Source: Candidatus Limivivens intestinipullorum
GTDB lineage: Bacteria > Bacillota > Clostridia > Lachnospirales > Lachnospiraceae
DNA: 37,507 nucleotides
Direction: 5' to 3'
NCBI GenBank assembly: GCA_018711185.1
Contig: DVIQ01000069.1
Coordinates: forward strand, 1-37,507
Shown in pieces: positions 26,201 through 36,340 of the stretch. The position numbers were made by a program, and so were the translations under genes. A model generated the notes under the pieces. That model was given only the letters and a program-made list of their open reading frames with translations. It made no database searches and was not told the origin of the DNA. Numbering within the stretch: the first letter of the stretch is position 1; every line of letters begins with the position of its first letter.

Positions 26201-26696
26201 ATGCCTCATAGAGCAGCTTCACATCCATGAGCTTATAGTAGAGAGATGGATTTTCCCGCTGGCCCTCTGCCAGCTCCTCCACTCCTTCCGGGGAAATATC
26301 GTACTGAATCAGCTCCGAAATCATGGACTTTAACTGGGTAATATAGCCCGGCTTCTTCATGTTTCCTTTGAGAACACGCAGACGATCCTCCTGATCCTGG
26401 GCAGCCTTGCGCAGAAGAAGGTTCTTTCCCGTCTCCTCAAGCACCCTTCTCGCGCTGGCTCCCGTCTCCTCAAACACCCGCCATGCCAGGCGCTGAAAGC
26501 TCAGAATTTCAATGTTCAGGATTCCATGGTCCGGATGAAGGCGCACAAGCTCCTTCTGGGTCTCCAAGGTAAATTGCTCCGGAACAATCACCAGAAAGTG
26601 CTTCCCGGAATTTTCCATGGAAGCCCGGATAATCTTTTCATACAAAAGCCGGGATTTTCCGCTTCCGGAATTTCCCAAAATCAACTGAAGTGCCAT
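23211..26696 (-). CDS. addB: ATP-dependent helicase/nuclease subunit B
   Basis: 1161 residues from MALQLILGNSGSGKSRLLYE, where Walker A (GNSGSGKS) directly follows the start as in the family; AGGAGG lies only 3 bp upstream, a short spacing. The longer upstream reading would run back through the valS terminator and is rejected. The C-terminal nuclease has VIDYKSGNTQFD. The four cysteines of the iron-sulphur cluster are present (YASCAYAHF and, far downstream, CDYCQFHEVC). Partner of AddA, which follows with an 11-bp overlap. Confidence 0.96.
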   Translation of the reverse strand: MALQLILGNSGSGKSRLLYEKIIRASMENSGKHFLVIVPEQFTLETQKELVRLHPDHGILNIEILSFQRLAWRVFEETGASARRVLEETGKNLLLRKAAQDQEDRLRVLKGNMKKPGYITQLKSMISELIQYDISPEGVEELAEGQRENPSLYYKLMDVKLLYEAFEDRMAGSYITAEELLEELCRHVDESALLRDAVLAFDGFTGFTPIQNKLLRRLLPKAETVFVTVTVDGKEDFFTKGPMYELFYLSRKTIASLAGIAKDAGCRIMDPIVLDRSRFGRERASLDFLEDHLYRRGRRGRAVFSGTPGEISLHMARDPLEETSFAAREIWRLVTEENWHYGDIAVITGDLGQYANPARRIFGRYGIPCFIDETRKVLLNPALEYVKAALEVAKQNYTWESVVRMLRTGLAGVSAEETDLLENYLRAFGIRGRSRWTKSWERTSKTMDQETLAVCEALRVRIGELLLPFTEAIRKKGQTARQMAEILYRFLEAGRLQEQLLDWEKESEAAGRPEKAEEYGQIYGIIMELLDKIAVLLDEEPLTLEEFSQLLEAGFEEARAGMIPPETDRVLVGDIERTRLRNIRALFFLGLNDGLVPKGGKSGGFLTDGERSRLEKAGANLAPGTRENSYTQRFYLYQHLTKPTDRLYLVCGKTDGNGTPLRPSSLLNVICRMFPGLAWQDEDAWTDVSTRLVNPESGTGYLAASMEDLLGGNANEQAKGLFFWYRERKEYKGMVRALLEAASGARRKQGLGAQVAKALYGKNLENSVSRLEQYASCAYAHFLLYGLRLSEREEYQFKPVDMGNIFHKALELFAEKLQTEGYDWFHVPEEVRIRLTQESVREAADEYGGRILHSSARNEYAIGRILRITERTVWAFCEQIRRGSFVPANFEVPFSVTDLESVQLRFSKEESMRLRGRIDRIDVCDEGDTVYVKVIDYKSGNTQFDLVAVYYGLQLQLAVYLNAAVELEKRVYPKKEILPAGIFYYHIKDPMLEANVREDLAGLEERILKELRPDGLVNADPEVIRRMDRGMEKDSAVVPAAFNKDGSLSKTSKAASTKEFGILSSYVQRELHRLGREILEGRTEIAPYERDGATACDYCQFHEVCAFDPRTDKNGYRRLRKLPAEEIWKRMELETTRDGEKRADEQSRESGGEEDTSTHGS

Positions 26697-26760
26697 AATC
26701 CTCCTTTTCCGCCGCGGCCCCTTGCTGCCCACGGCCTTCGGCGAGCTGTCCGGCAGGAAC

Positions 26761-26807
26761 AAAAAAGCCCGCGGGAGCCGGAAACCTTTTCTTCCGGCCC
26801 TGCGGGC
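26761..26807 (-). terminator. Rho-independent terminator after valS
   Basis: On the minus strand GCCCGCAGGGCCGGAA pairs with TTCCGGCTCCCGCGGGC (one mismatch) around a short loop and runs into TTTTTT. It lies 120 bp after the valS stop and 65 bp before addB. The stretch between valS and the hairpin shows nothing recognisable. Confidence 0.92.
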
Positions 26808-26926
26808 CTTCAGGCGGGCAGCCGTTTGGCCGCCACCGAATAGGCGGCATGTATTCAGGGATGCCAAATACGCCCGCCAGACTTTTTCGAGATGGTGGTA
26901 CGCCTGCCCCGCGGACGTATGCAGGT

Positions 26927-29575
26927 TTACTTCCCGAGCTGGGCCAGGCGCTCCTGTACCTGCTCCATCATTTCGCTGTACTTTTTCAGCTTGCCTTTTT
27001 CCTCGTCGATCTTCGCCTGCGGCGCGCGGCTTATGAATTTTTCATTTCCCAGCATGCCGTTTACTCTGGCCAGCTCCTTCGTCAGGCGCTCTTTCTCTTT
27101 TAAGAGCCGTTCCGTCTCCTTTTCGATGTCTACCAGCTCTGCCAGGGGCATGTAAAGCACTGCCTTGTGGATTACCGCGGAAACCGCGTCCTCGCCGATT
27201 CCATCCCGGTTCTCCTGCACGTGTACCTCGCCGGCATGTGCAAGGGAGGCGAAGAACAGGCTGTCCCGCGCAAAGAGGGCGCGGATCTTGTCTTCCTCGG
27301 AAACCACGAATACCTGTGCTTTTCTGCTGGGGGGCACGTTCATCTGGGTGCGCACGTTCCGGATGGCCCGCACCGCCTCCTTGATGGTCTCCACCTCAGC
27401 CTCCTGGGCCGCGAAGTTCCACTCCTCTTTAAACTCCGGCCAGGAAGCGATCATAATGGACTCCTCCTCCGGGCAAAGGGTGCAGTAGATTTCCTCCGTA
27501 ATAAACGGCATAAACGGATGAAGAAGCTTTAAGGCGTTTCCAAGAACGGTTTTCAGGGTCCACAGAGCCGCCGCCTTGGTGGAATCCGTCTCGCTGTAGA
27601 GCCGCGGCTTCACCATTTCGATATACCAGTCGCAGAATTCCTCCCAGATAAAGTCGTAAACCTTCTGCACGGCAATTCCCAGCTCATACTTGTCCATAAG
27701 CTCCGTCACGTCTTTTGCCAGGGTATTTACCTTGGACAGAATCCATCTGTCGGCTCCCGTCAGGGAATCCGCGTCCATCACCGCCGGCACCTGGGCCTTT
27801 TCCAGGTTCATCATGATAAATCTGGAAGCGTTCCAAACCTTATTGGCGAAATTCCGGCTGGACTCCACGCGCTCCATGTAAAAACGCATGTCGTTTCCGG
27901 GGGCGTTTCCGGTAACCAGGGTCAGACGCAGAGCGTCCGCTCCGTACTGGTCGATGATCTCCAAAGGATCAATGCCGTTTCCAAGGGACTTGCTCATCTT
28001 CCGTCCCTGAGAATCCCGCACAAGGCCGTGGATCAGCACATGATGGAAGGGGATTTTCCCGGTCTGCTCCAGTGAGGAGAATACCATGCGGATTACCCAG
28101 AAGGTAATAATATCATAGCCTGTCACCAGCACATCCGTGGGGAAGAAATAGTCCAGCTCCTCCGTCTGTTCGGGCCATCCCAGAGTTGCGAAGGGCCACA
28201 GGGCCGAGGAGAACCAGGTGTCCAGGGTATCCTCATCTTGGTGCAGATGGGTGCAGCCGCATTTCGGGCAGGTCTCCGGCATCTTCCGGTCCACCACGAT
28301 CTCCCCGCACTGGTCGCAGTAGTAGGCGGGAATCCGGTGTCCCCACCAAAGCTGTCGGGAAATACACCAGTCGCGGATGTTCTCCAGCCAGTTCAGGTAC
28401 ATCTTATCGAAACGCTCCGGTACAAATTTAATATCACCGTCCTTTACCACCTTAATGGCAGCCTTGGCCATTTCCTCCATCTTTACAAACCACTGCTGCT
28501 TTGCCATCGGTTCCACTGTAGTTCCGCACCGGTCATGGATACCTACGCTATGGCTATGTGGCACCACCTTCACCAGGAGCCCTTCCTTTTCCAGGTCCGC
28601 CACAATGGCCTTTCTGGCCTCGTAGCGGTCCATTCCGGCGTATTTTCCGCCCCGGCTGTTGATGGTGGCGTCATCGTTCATAATGTTGATCTCTTCCAGG
28701 TTATGGCGTCTGCCCACCTCAAAGTCGTTGGGGTCGTGGGCCGGGGTGATCTTTACGCAGCCCGTTCCGAACTCCTTATCCACATAGGAATCCGCGATCA
28801 CCGGAATCTGCCGCCCTGTCAGGGGAAGCTCCAGCATTTTTCCGATCAGATGCTGATACCGCTCGTCATCGGGATTTACCGCCACCGCCGTATCTCCCAG
28901 AAGGGTCTCCGGCCGGGTTGTGGCGATTTCCACAAACTTTCCTTCTTCTCCCACGATGGGGTAATTGATGTGCCAGAAAAAGCCGTCCTGGTCCACATGT
29001 TCCACTTCCGCGTCGGAAATGGAAGTCTGGCAAACAGGACACCAGTTAACAATTCTGGACCCTTTATAGATGAAGCCCTTATTGTAGAGCTTGATAAACA
29101 CTTCCTCTACGGCTTTGGAACAGCCCTCGTCCATGGTGAAGCGCTCCCGCTCCCAGTCCGCGGAGGCTCCCAGCTTCTTGAGCTGATTGATGATTCGGGA
29201 GCCGTACTCCTCTTTCCAGGCCCAGGCGTACTTTAAGAACTCCTCTCTGCCGATATCCTCTTTGTTGATGCCCTTTTCCTTCAGGCTGTTGATTACCTTC
29301 ACCTCCGTGGCAATGGCGGCGTGGTCTGTGCCCGGCTGCCAGAGGGCATTGTATCCCTGCATCCGCTTATAACGGATCAGGATATCCTGAAGGGTGTTGT
29401 CCAGGGCATGGCCCATATGAAGCTGGCCCGTTACATTTGGGGGCGGCATCACAATGGTAAAAGGCTTTTTGCTGCGGTCAACCTCCGCGTGAAAATATCC
29501 CTTGTCCATCCATTTCTGATAGAGGCGCTCCTCCAGGCCCTTGGGGTCATAGGTTTTTGATAACTCTGTGCTCAT
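26927..29575 (-). CDS. valS: Valyl-tRNA synthetase
   Basis: 882 residues from [20 protein letters not shown], with GGAGG 6 bp upstream; the longer reading is not supported. Class I signatures: HIGH variant in [15 protein letters not shown] and KMSKS in [14 protein letters not shown]. Cys clusters suggest zinc binding (NWCPVC and CDQCG...CPKCGC). The editing domain follows the first zinc region. The C terminus carries the valyl tRNA-binding coiled coil ([19 protein letters not shown]). It charges tRNA-Val and is controlled by a T-box leader. A single-gene transcript is likely, bounded by its own promoter and terminator. Confidence 0.97.
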   Translation of the reverse strand: MSTELSKTYDPKGLEERLYQKWMDKGYFHAEVDRSKKPFTIVMPPPNVTGQLHMGHALDNTLQDILIRYKRMQGYNALWQPGTDHAAIATEVKVINSLKEKGINKEDIGREEFLKYAWAWKEEYGSRIINQLKKLGASADWERERFTMDEGCSKAVEEVFIKLYNKGFIYKGSRIVNWCPVCQTSISDAEVEHVDQDGFFWHINYPIVGEEGKFVEIATTRPETLLGDTAVAVNPDDERYQHLIGKMLELPLTGRQIPVIADSYVDKEFGTGCVKITPAHDPNDFEVGRRHNLEEINIMNDDATINSRGGKYAGMDRYEARKAIVADLEKEGLLVKVVPHSHSVGIHDRCGTTVEPMAKQQWFVKMEEMAKAAIKVVKDGDIKFVPERFDKMYLNWLENIRDWCISRQLWWGHRIPAYYCDQCGEIVVDRKMPETCPKCGCTHLHQDEDTLDTWFSSALWPFATLGWPEQTEELDYFFPTDVLVTGYDIITFWVIRMVFSSLEQTGKIPFHHVLIHGLVRDSQGRKMSKSLGNGIDPLEIIDQYGADALRLTLVTGNAPGNDMRFYMERVESSRNFANKVWNASRFIMMNLEKAQVPAVMDADSLTGADRWILSKVNTLAKDVTELMDKYELGIAVQKVYDFIWEEFCDWYIEMVKPRLYSETDSTKAAALWTLKTVLGNALKLLHPFMPFITEEIYCTLCPEEESIMIASWPEFKEEWNFAAQEAEVETIKEAVRAIRNVRTQMNVPPSRKAQVFVVSEEDKIRALFARDSLFFASLAHAGEVHVQENRDGIGEDAVSAVIHKAVLYMPLAELVDIEKETERLLKEKERLTKELARVNGMLGNEKFISRAPQAKIDEEKGKLKKYSEMMEQVQERLAQLGK

Positions 29576-29670
29576 ACATACCTCCATGGCCGCGCTGTCC
29601 GCGGCAAAATCGTTGCCCATCGGATGTCCGCCCGTGCAAACACGGCGTCCACCCTCCGGCTTATCGCGCA

Positions 29671-29992
29671 AAACAAAAAGCCCTCTGCGCATCTTAGCGC
29701 AAAGGGCGAATGTCTCGCGGTACCACCTTTACTTATACGCCAGAAGAACCTCTTCCGGCATACATCTCATAAATCCGCTAACGGGGATTAAGCGTGAAGA
29801 CCTACTGACTCAGACGCGTCCGCTCCCTTTTCAGAGATGCAGCGGAAACGTCCCTCTGTGTCCTGTTCAGCCTTCCGGTTCAAAAGCTACCTTCCACTCA
29901 TGCCTGCCCGGACAGCCTTTCAGCCGGTGAACCGTCCTCTCTGGGGGTGCTGTGAATGTACTCCTCTTTTTCATCACCTTTTATTTTTTTCT
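29671..29992 (-). promoter_or_regulatory. T-box leader of valS, specifier GTA (Val)
   Basis: On the minus strand the T-box core AAGGTGGTACCGCG is at 29716-29729. It is followed by a terminator stem GCCCTTTGCGC/GCGCAGAGGGC (29680-29707) and a T-rich run (29671-29679). Stem I can be drawn: lower stem AAAAG with CTTTT, upper TTCAC with GTGGA, AGTA box on the 5' side, and GTA (plus-strand 29888-29890) in the opposing bulge as specifier, a valine codon. Uncharged tRNA-Val should favour the antiterminator and let transcription enter valS. Confidence 0.93.
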
Positions 29993-30021
29993 ATCATAAG
30001 CAATGTTCCGGGGTTTGTCAA
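29993..30021 (-). promoter_or_regulatory. valS promoter
   Basis: On the minus strand TTGACA (30016-30021), 17 bp and TATGAT (29993-29998): a near-consensus sigma-A promoter immediately before the T-box. A partial MITE copy abuts its upstream side. Confidence 0.9.
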
Positions 30022-30025
30022 CCCC

Positions 30026-30085
30026 ATTTTTCGCACTCCTGAATCACGTTTTTACGGTCTGCGCAGCATGTGCGCAGACCTGGGC
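30026..30085 (+). repeat. Partial MITE copy fused to the end of engB
   Basis: This matches the element from TCGCACTCCTGAATCACG through the perfect third hairpin GGTCTGCGCA-GCATG-TGCGCAGACC (30056-30080) and ends at TGGGC, without the terminal repeat. Read on the minus strand it encodes the last residues and stop of engB. Confidence 0.85.
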
Positions 30086-30697
30086 CGGGCACTCTCCTGC
30101 ATCTTCTTCCTGTTCTTCCAGCATCCCATCGATCAGGGCCCAGATCTCTTCCCGCCCCTGCTTGGTCTCAGCGGAGAAGGGAATCACCACCGTGCCCGGC
30201 CGAACCTTCAGCCCGTCCTTCACCATCTTTACGTGCTTCGCCGCCTGGCTGCGCTTTAATTTGTCCAGCTTTGTGGCGATAATGATAGGCTCGAAGCCGT
30301 TATAGCAGATCCACTCATACATCTGCCGGTCATTTTCCGAGGGCTCGTGGCGGATATCCACCAGAAGGAACACGGCCCGAAGCTGCTTTGAACCGTGAAG
30401 GTACCGCTCGATGAGCTTCCCCCACTTCTCCTTTTCCGCCTGGGAGACCTTCGCGTAGCCGTAGCCCGGCAGATCCACCAGATAGACCTGGTCGTTGACG
30501 TTATAATAGTTGATGGTCTGGGTTTTTCCCGGCTGGGAGCTGGTCCTGGCCAGGGATTTCCGGTTCATCAGCCCGTTGATCAGAGAGGACTTTCCCACAT
30601 TGGATTTGCCTGCGAAGGCCACCTCCATGCAGGGATTCTCCGGGAGCCGGCTGGTGTAGCCGCAGACCGTCTCAAGGGAAACCGATTTAATTACCAT
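30044..30697 (-). CDS. engB: Ribosome biogenesis GTP-binding protein YsxC/EngB
   Basis: 217 residues from MVIKSVSLETVCGY (AAAGGAG well placed), 4 bp after the lon stop. The GTPase motifs are G1 GKSNVGKS (30-37), G3 DLPGYG (75-80) and G4 TKLD (142-145). The family assembles the large ribosomal subunit. Relatives are usually about 195-205 residues; the extra tail AQVCAHAAQTVKT (205-217) and the TGA stop are encoded by the MITE copy at 30026-30085, so the natural C terminus was replaced or extended. It is the last gene of tig-clpP-clpX-lon-engB. Confidence 0.95.
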   Translation of the reverse strand: MVIKSVSLETVCGYTSRLPENPCMEVAFAGKSNVGKSSLINGLMNRKSLARTSSQPGKTQTINYYNVNDQVYLVDLPGYGYAKVSQAEKEKWGKLIERYLHGSKQLRAVFLLVDIRHEPSENDRQMYEWICYNGFEPIIIATKLDKLKRSQAAKHVKMVKDGLKVRPGTVVIPFSAETKQGREEIWALIDGMLEEQEEDAGECPAQVCAHAAQTVKT

Positions 30698-30701
30698 GTC
30701 C

Positions 30702-33023
30702 TCACTCCTTTGCAAGGGCCGCTTCCAGCACCTGATCCATATGCTCCACAAACCGGATCTCAAGTCCCCGCTTGATCTCTCCGGATATTTCCTCCACATC
30801 CGGTTTGTTCTTCGCCGGAACGAGAACCGTTTTGATCCCGGCGTTCTTCGCCGCCAGAAGTTTCTCCTTCAGGCCGCCGATGGGAAGCACCCGGCCCCGC
30901 AGGGTAATCTCCCCGGTCATGGCCAGATCCGCCCGCACGGGAATCCTGGTGACAGCGGACAGCATGGCCGTAGCCATGGTAATGCCTGCGGAGGGGCCGT
31001 CCTTGGGAACGGCTCCCGCGGGAATATGGATATGTATATCGTTCGTTTTAAAGTAATCGTCGGAAATTCCGTACTCTTTCCCGATGGAACGCAGAAAACT
31101 GATTCCTGTCCTGGCGGACTCCTTCATCACGTCCCCAAGCTGCCCGGTAAGGGTCAGCTCGCCCTTGCCGGGCATGGTATTGACTTCGATTTCCAGAATC
31201 TCGCCGCCCACGCGGGTCCAGGCGAGGCCGCAGACAATGCCCACCTCGTTCTCCTGATTCCTGGAATTGGCCGTATACCGCTCTTTTCCCAGATACTTCG
31301 CCAGATTTCCCTCCGTAACCTTCAAAGAGGTGCGGCCGCCCTCCAAGAGCTCTCTGGCCGCCTTCCGGCAGACCTCGCCGATCTTGCGCTCCAGATTCCG
31401 GACGCCGGCTTCTCTGGTGTAGGCGCTGATCATCTTCCGGATGGCGCCGTCCGTAATGGCGAACTGGTAGTGCTCCAGGCCGTTTGCCTCGATCCGCTTT
31501 TGCAGCAGATGCTCTTTGGCGATGTGGAGCTTTTCATTCTCCGTGTAGCTGGAAATCTCAATCAGCTCCATGCGGTCCAGAAGGGGACGCGGGATCGTCT
31601 GGGCGTCGTTGGCCGTGGCGATAAACAGCACCTCCGACAAATCCAGAGGAATCTCCACGTAGTTGTCCCGAAACTTGCTGTTCTGCTCGGAATCCAGCAC
31701 CTCAAGAAGGGCGGAGGCGGTATCTCCCTTGTAATCGCTGCTGACCTTGTCGATCTCATCCAGCAGCATCAGCGGATTTTTCACCCCTGCCTGGCGCATG
31801 CCGTTGGCAAGCCGCCCGGGCATGGCCCCCACATAGGTGCGCCTGTGTCCCCTAATCTCCGCCTCATCCCGGACGCCGCCCAGGCTGATGCGCACATACT
31901 TTTTGTTCAGGGCTCTGGCAATAGACTTGGCGATGGAGGTCTTTCCGGTTCCCGGCGGGCCGATGAGGCACAGAATCGGGCTTTCGCCCTTTGTGGTCAG
32001 GCTTCGCACCGCCAGAAACTCCAGAATACGCTCCTTTACCTTTTCCAGGCCGTAGTGATCCGCCTCAAGAATCTCTCTGGCGTTTTTCAGGTCCCGGTTG
32101 TCCTGGGAAACCTTATCCCAGGGAAGCTCCAACAGCGTTTCAATGTAGCCGCGGATTACCGCGCTCTCGGAGGTATTGTTTCCCACGCTTTTAAAGCGGC
32201 CGATTTCCTTCCGGATCTTCTCCTTTACCTCTTCCGATGCCGTCAGCTTGTTCGTCTCCTCCAGGAAGTGATCCGCGTCGCTCAGGGTATTGTCCTCACC
32301 CAGCTCCTGGCGGATAACCTTTAGCTGTTCCCGCAGAATGTACTCTTTTTGATTCTTGTCAATCCGCGCCTTCACCTTTTCCTGAATCTGGTTTTTGACG
32401 CGGATGACCTCCACCTCATTGGCCAGCATGGTGCACAAAACGTCAAAGCGTTCTGAGAGCTCCACCGCCTCCAGAAGCTTCTGCTTCTGCTCATAGTACA
32501 GAGGGATATTAATGGCAATCTGATCCACCAGCTTTTCCAGGCTGCTGATCTCCAGGAGCTGGTTCACCATCTCCTTGCTCAGCTTGGGATTGACCCTGGA
32601 ATATTCCGTGAAAATATCCTTCAGCCCGCGAAGCATGGCTTCCTGGCTGTATGCGTCGATGTCCTGGGGCTGCTCCGGGGAGAAGGTCATAACCTCCGCC
32701 CACAGGGCCCCGTTTTCTTCCGAAAGGCAGGTGAGCTCCGCCCGCTCCAGACCCTCCGCCAGAACGCGGAAAATATTCTTTGGCATTTTGATTACCTGCT
32801 TGATCAGAACCACTGTTCCGATCCGGTACAGGTCCTTTGCCTCCGGGTCCGACACCTCCGGATTTTTCTGGGTTACCACAAAGACCTTCTGATCCCGCAG
32901 CATGGCCTTCTCCACGGCCTGGATGGATTTCGCCCGGCTGATGTCAAAATGAACGATCATGGAAGGCAGAAGAGTCATCCCCCGCAGAGCCACCAGAGGT
33001 ATCGATTTGATTAATTCACTCAT
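30702..33023 (-). CDS. lon: ATP-dependent protease Lon
   Basis: 773 residues, typical LonA. N-terminal substrate domain ([19 protein letters not shown]), AAA+ module with Walker [10 protein letters not shown], Walker B (MLLDEIDKV) and sensor regions, and a C-terminal protease with the Ser-Lys dyad ([14 protein letters not shown] and [14 protein letters not shown]). It degrades misfolded and regulatory proteins in the cytoplasm. The start overlaps the clpX stop by 4 bp (ATGA), and engB follows 4 bp after the stop, so all three are tightly coupled. Confidence 0.97.
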   Translation of the reverse strand: MSELIKSIPLVALRGMTLLPSMIVHFDISRAKSIQAVEKAMLRDQKVFVVTQKNPEVSDPEAKDLYRIGTVVLIKQVIKMPKNIFRVLAEGLERAELTCLSEENGALWAEVMTFSPEQPQDIDAYSQEAMLRGLKDIFTEYSRVNPKLSKEMVNQLLEISSLEKLVDQIAINIPLYYEQKQKLLEAVELSERFDVLCTMLANEVEVIRVKNQIQEKVKARIDKNQKEYILREQLKVIRQELGEDNTLSDADHFLEETNKLTASEEVKEKIRKEIGRFKSVGNNTSESAVIRGYIETLLELPWDKVSQDNRDLKNAREILEADHYGLEKVKERILEFLAVRSLTTKGESPILCLIGPPGTGKTSIAKSIARALNKKYVRISLGGVRDEAEIRGHRRTYVGAMPGRLANGMRQAGVKNPLMLLDEIDKVSSDYKGDTASALLEVLDSEQNSKFRDNYVEIPLDLSEVLFIATANDAQTIPRPLLDRMELIEISSYTENEKLHIAKEHLLQKRIEANGLEHYQFAITDGAIRKMISAYTREAGVRNLERKIGEVCRKAARELLEGGRTSLKVTEGNLAKYLGKERYTANSRNQENEVGIVCGLAWTRVGGEILEIEVNTMPGKGELTLTGQLGDVMKESARTGISFLRSIGKEYGISDDYFKTNDIHIHIPAGAVPKDGPSAGITMATAMLSAVTRIPVRADLAMTGEITLRGRVLPIGGLKEKLLAAKNAGIKTVLVPAKNKPDVEEISGEIKRGLEIRFVEHMDQVLEAALAKE

Positions 33024-34315
33024 GCAGTTTCCTCTATTTCCTTAAAGCCCTTTTTCTTTCTGGAGTTTACCGGCAGCTTTTCCCGGTAGCCCAGCACCGG
33101 ATCACCAATACCGTCGATCACGTCCTCCGTGACGATGCAGCTCTCCACGTTCTCCTCGGAGGGCAGATTGTACATCAGATCCATCATGGATGACTCAAGG
33201 ATAGACCGAAGGCCTCGGGCCCCGGTTTTTCTCTCCAGAGACTTATCCGCGATGGCCTCCACCGCCGCGTCCTCGAACTCCAGATCCACGCCGTCCAGCT
33301 CAAAGAGCTTCTTATACTGTTTGATAATGGAGTTTTTCGGCTCCTGAAGAATCCGGATCAGAGCCTCCCGGTCAAGAGCGTCCAGAGAGACGATCACCGG
33401 CAGACGCCCCATAATCTCCGGAATCATACCGAATTTAACGAAATCCTGAGGAAGCACCTGCTTTAAGACCTCTCCGATATTCCGATCCTTCTTGTCATTG
33501 ATCACGGTGTTAAAGCCGATGGCCTTCGTGTCCAGTCGATTTTCGATGATCTTATCCAGTCCCTCGAAGGCCCCGCCGCAAATAAACAGAATGTTCGTAG
33601 TATCGATCTGCAAAAGCTCCTGGTGCGGATGTTTTCTGCCTCCTTGAGGCGGCACGCTGGCTACTGTACCCTCAAGGATTTTCAGCAGCGCCTGCTGCAC
33701 GCCCTCGCCGGACACATCTCTGGTGATGGACGCGTTCTCGGATTTTCTGGTAATCTTATCGAACTCATCAATGTAAATAATGCCATATTCGGCGCGCTTG
33801 ATATCGTAATCCGCCGCCTGAATAATCTTCAGCAGAATGTTCTCCACATCCTCACCCACATAGCCTGCTTCCGTAAGAGCCGTAGCGTCGGCTATGGCAA
33901 AGGGTACATTCAGAAGCCTTGCCAGGGTCTGGGCCAGCAGGGTTTTCCCGCAGCCGGTGGGGCCCAGCATCAGAATATTGCTTTTCTGAATCTCCACGCC
34001 CATGTTTCTCGGAGCGGTAATGCGCTTATAGTGATTGTATACGGCCACCGCCAGCGCCTTTTTTGCTTCGTCCTGGCCGATAACATAATCGTCCAGGAAA
34101 TTTTTAATGTCTCTGGGCTTGATCAGGTTTATTCCGTACTCGTTCTCCAGCTCGTACCCGTCCTCCATCTCTTCTTCCACGATTTCCGCGCAGATCTCGA
34201 TACATTCATCACAGATGTAGACTCCGTCCGGGCCAGCGACCAGCTTGCGCACCTGATCCTCCGATTTATTGCAAAAAGAACAACGAACCTTGCGTTCTCC
34301 TAATTTTCCTGCCAT
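33020..34315 (-). CDS. clpX: ATP-dependent Clp protease ATP-binding subunit ClpX
   Basis: 431 residues. N-terminal C4 zinc domain with Cys12, Cys15, Cys35 and Cys38; Walker A GPTGCGKT (118-125); Walker B ([11 protein letters not shown]); and the ClpP-docking IGF-type loop ([13 protein letters not shown]). It unfolds substrates and feeds them to ClpP, encoded just upstream. The ribosome site is GGAGG 6 bp before ATG. The 123-bp gap to clpP contains a 13-bp perfect inverted repeat just before the ribosome site. Confidence 0.97.
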   Translation of the reverse strand: MAGKLGERKVRCSFCNKSEDQVRKLVAGPDGVYICDECIEICAEIVEEEMEDGYELENEYGINLIKPRDIKNFLDDYVIGQDEAKKALAVAVYNHYKRITAPRNMGVEIQKSNILMLGPTGCGKTLLAQTLARLLNVPFAIADATALTEAGYVGEDVENILLKIIQAADYDIKRAEYGIIYIDEFDKITRKSENASITRDVSGEGVQQALLKILEGTVASVPPQGGRKHPHQELLQIDTTNILFICGGAFEGLDKIIENRLDTKAIGFNTVINDKKDRNIGEVLKQVLPQDFVKFGMIPEIMGRLPVIVSLDALDREALIRILQEPKNSIIKQYKKLFELDGVDLEFEDAAVEAIADKSLERKTGARGLRSILESSMMDLMYNLPSEENVESCIVTEDVIDGIGDPVLGYREKLPVNSRKKKGFKEIEETA

Positions 34316-34332
34316 TTTTAACCTCCAATGCC

Positions 34333-34378
34333 GCGCTCATCCGGTAAAAAAGACGTTCCGGGCGCACCGGATGAGCGC
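34333..34378. repeat. 13-bp perfect inverted repeat between clpP and clpX
   Basis: GCGCTCATCCGGT (34333-34345) is the exact inverse of ACCGGATGAGCGC (34366-34378), with a 20-bp loop. In the transcript the T-run lies inside the loop, not after the stem, so it is not a standard terminator. It ends 18 bp before the clpX start and could be a processing or translation-control hairpin. Confidence 0.75.
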
Positions 34379-34438
34379 TTTCTCCGGTAACGCACAGCAG
34401 GGGCTGCCGCGCCTGGCTGGCACAGCATCCCCCTTTTT

Positions 34439-35020
34439 TTATCTGCTCGTAATCACCTTGTCGATAATACCATAAGCCAGAGCCTCCTCCGCACTCATGT
34501 AATGGTCCCTTTCCGTATCCACTTCAATCACTTCCAGCGGCTGGCCGGTATTCGCCGCCAGGTGCTGGTTCAGCTTTTTCCTGGTATCCAGAATCTTATC
34601 CGCCACAATCTTAATGTCGCTGGCCTGCCCCTGGGCTCCGCCGGAGGGCTGGTGAATCATGATCTCAGCGTTGGGCAGCGCAAGCCGCTTTCCCTTTGTG
34701 CCTCCGGCCAGAAGGAAAGCACCCATGCTGGCAGCCATGCCCATGCAGATCGTGGACACATCGCATTTAATGTAGTGCATGGTATCATAAATCGCCCATC
34801 CCGCACTCACAGACCCGCCGGGACTGTTAATATAAAGGTGAATGTCCTTTCCGGGGTCCTCGGACTCCAAAAACAGGAGCTGGGCAACGATCAGGTTCGC
34901 GCTGACATCCGTCACCTCTTCTCCAAGGAAAATGATCCTGTCCTTCAGCAGTCTGGAATAAATGTCGTAGGATCTCTCCCCGCGGCTCGTCTGCTCAATG
35001 ACATAAGGTACTAAGCTCAT
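34439..35020 (-). CDS. clpP: ATP-dependent Clp protease proteolytic subunit
   Basis: 193 residues, usual length. The catalytic triad is intact: Ser98 (GMAASMGAF), His123 (IMIHQPSGG) and Asp172 (TERDHYMSA). The N terminus [20 protein letters not shown] is the standard one, so the start is secure; GAGGAG is 7 bp upstream. It lies 33 bp after tig and is followed by clpX. It forms the tetradecameric protease core used by ClpX. Confidence 0.97.
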   Translation of the reverse strand: MSLVPYVIEQTSRGERSYDIYSRLLKDRIIFLGEEVTDVSANLIVAQLLFLESEDPGKDIHLYINSPGGSVSAGWAIYDTMHYIKCDVSTICMGMAASMGAFLLAGGTKGKRLALPNAEIMIHQPSGGAQGQASDIKIVADKILDTRKKLNQHLAANTGQPLEVIEVDTERDHYMSAEEALAYGIIDKVITSR

Positions 35021-35053
35021 GAAGACTCTCCTCTCTTTCGCGCAAAGATCGGC

Positions 35054-36340
35054 TTATACTTCCTTGGCAGCCTCAGTCACCAGATCCACAGCAGCCTGAA
35101 GCGCAAGATCCTTCTTCATCTGCTCCTTCTCGTAGTCACCCATCAGCTCTTTCAGCTTATCAACTTCCATCTTGTAAGCTTCCGCCATCTTTGCAATCTC
35201 TTCGTCTACTCTTTCATCGGAAATCTCGATATTCTCCGCCTTGGCAACGGCCTCAAGCACCAGGCTGTTCTGGATGCGCTTCAGCGCCTCCGGACGCATC
35301 TGCTCTCTTACCTTCGCCTCATCCATACCGGTAAACTGGAAGTACTGCTCCATAGTCAGACCCTGGGACTGCATTCTTCTTGCGAAATCCTGCAGCATGT
35401 TCGTAACCTGGCCGTTTACCATGGGCTCCGGAATATCCATTTCCGCGTTCTCAACAATCTTGGCAACAACCTCTGTCTCCTTCGCGTTCTTGGCTTCTCT
35501 CTCTTTGCGCTCTGTAAGGTTCTTGCGGATATCCGCCTTGTACTCTTCCAGCGTATCGAAATCAGAAACCTCCTGGGCGAACTCGTCGTCTGCCTCCGGC
35601 AGCTCCTTTACCTTGATTTCATTTACTTTGCATTTGAATACAGCAGCCTTTCCGCGAAGGTTCTCCGCGTGATAATCCTCCGGGAAGGTTACGTTTACAT
35701 CCAGTTCCTGACCGATCTTTGCGCCGATCAGCTGATCCTCAAATCCCGGGATAAAGCTTCCGCTTCCCACGGTCAGATCATAATTCTCCGCCTTGCCGCC
35801 TTCAAAGGGCTCACCGTCAACGGAGCCGTCGAAATCCAGCTTGATCAGGTCTCCCTTTTCAACGCCTCTGTCATCCACATCGGTAACTCTGGAATTCTTC
35901 TCTCTCTCTTTGTCGATCTCTGCCTGTACTTCGTCATCCGTCACCTCAACCGGTCTGGCCGTTACTTCCACGCCCTTGTAGTCGCCAAGAGTTACCTCCG
36001 GCTTTAAAGCAACCGTCGCGGTAAAGATAAAGGGCTTTCCCGCCTCGATCTGAGTTACGTCGATCTCCGGTCTGGATACAATATCCAGGTCGCACTCCTC
36101 AAGAGCTTTGCCATAGGCTTCCGGGATCAGCTCGTTTGCGGCATCCTCATAGAAAACACCCTTTCCGTACATCTTTTCAATCATCACACGGGGCGCTTTT
36201 CCTTTACGGAAACCGGGAAGGTTAATTCTGGATTTATTTTTCTGATAGGCCTTCTGTACTGCCTTTTCAAACTCCTCGGCAGTAGCCTCAATCGTCAGCT
36301 TTGCCATGTTCTTTTCTAATTTTTCGACCTGTAAACTCAT
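35054..36340 (-). CDS. tig: Trigger factor (ribosome-associated chaperone, peptidyl-prolyl isomerase)
   Basis: 428 residues from MSLQVEKLEKNMAKLTIEAT; GGAGG lies 11 bp upstream. The N-terminal ribosome-binding loop reads GFRKGKAPR. The FKBP-type isomerase domain spans roughly 155-245 (VEKGDLIKLDFDGSVDGEPF...GSFIPGFEDQLIG), followed by the helical chaperone arms. It binds nascent chains at the ribosome exit. It is first gene of the quality-control operon; the longer upstream reading is discarded because it crosses the promoter region. Confidence 0.97.
   Translation of the reverse strand: MSLQVEKLEKNMAKLTIEATAEEFEKAVQKAYQKNKSRINLPGFRKGKAPRVMIEKMYGKGVFYEDAANELIPEAYGKALEECDLDIVSRPEIDVTQIEAGKPFIFTATVALKPEVTLGDYKGVEVTARPVEVTDDEVQAEIDKEREKNSRVTDVDDRGVEKGDLIKLDFDGSVDGEPFEGGKAENYDLTVGSGSFIPGFEDQLIGAKIGQELDVNVTFPEDYHAENLRGKAAVFKCKVNEIKVKELPEADDEFAQEVSDFDTLEEYKADIRKNLTERKEREAKNAKETEVVAKIVENAEMDIPEPMVNGQVTNMLQDFARRMQSQGLTMEQYFQFTGMDEAKVREQMRPEALKRIQNSLVLEAVAKAENIEISDERVDEEIAKMAEAYKMEVDKLKELMGDYEKEQMKKDLALQAAVDLVTEAAKEV

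Noticed and set aside
26697..26867. Upstream extension of the addB frame
   Set aside because: It would read through the valS terminator hairpin; the conserved AddB N terminus with Walker A starts at 26696.
30696..32324. Plus-strand open frame of 542 codons opposite lon
   Set aside because: Antisense to the conserved lon gene, with a composition typical of a mirrored frame and no recognisable domain.
34333..34378. clpP-clpX hairpin as a rho-independent terminator
   Set aside because: The T-run is in the loop, not after the stem, and clpX has no other evident promoter.
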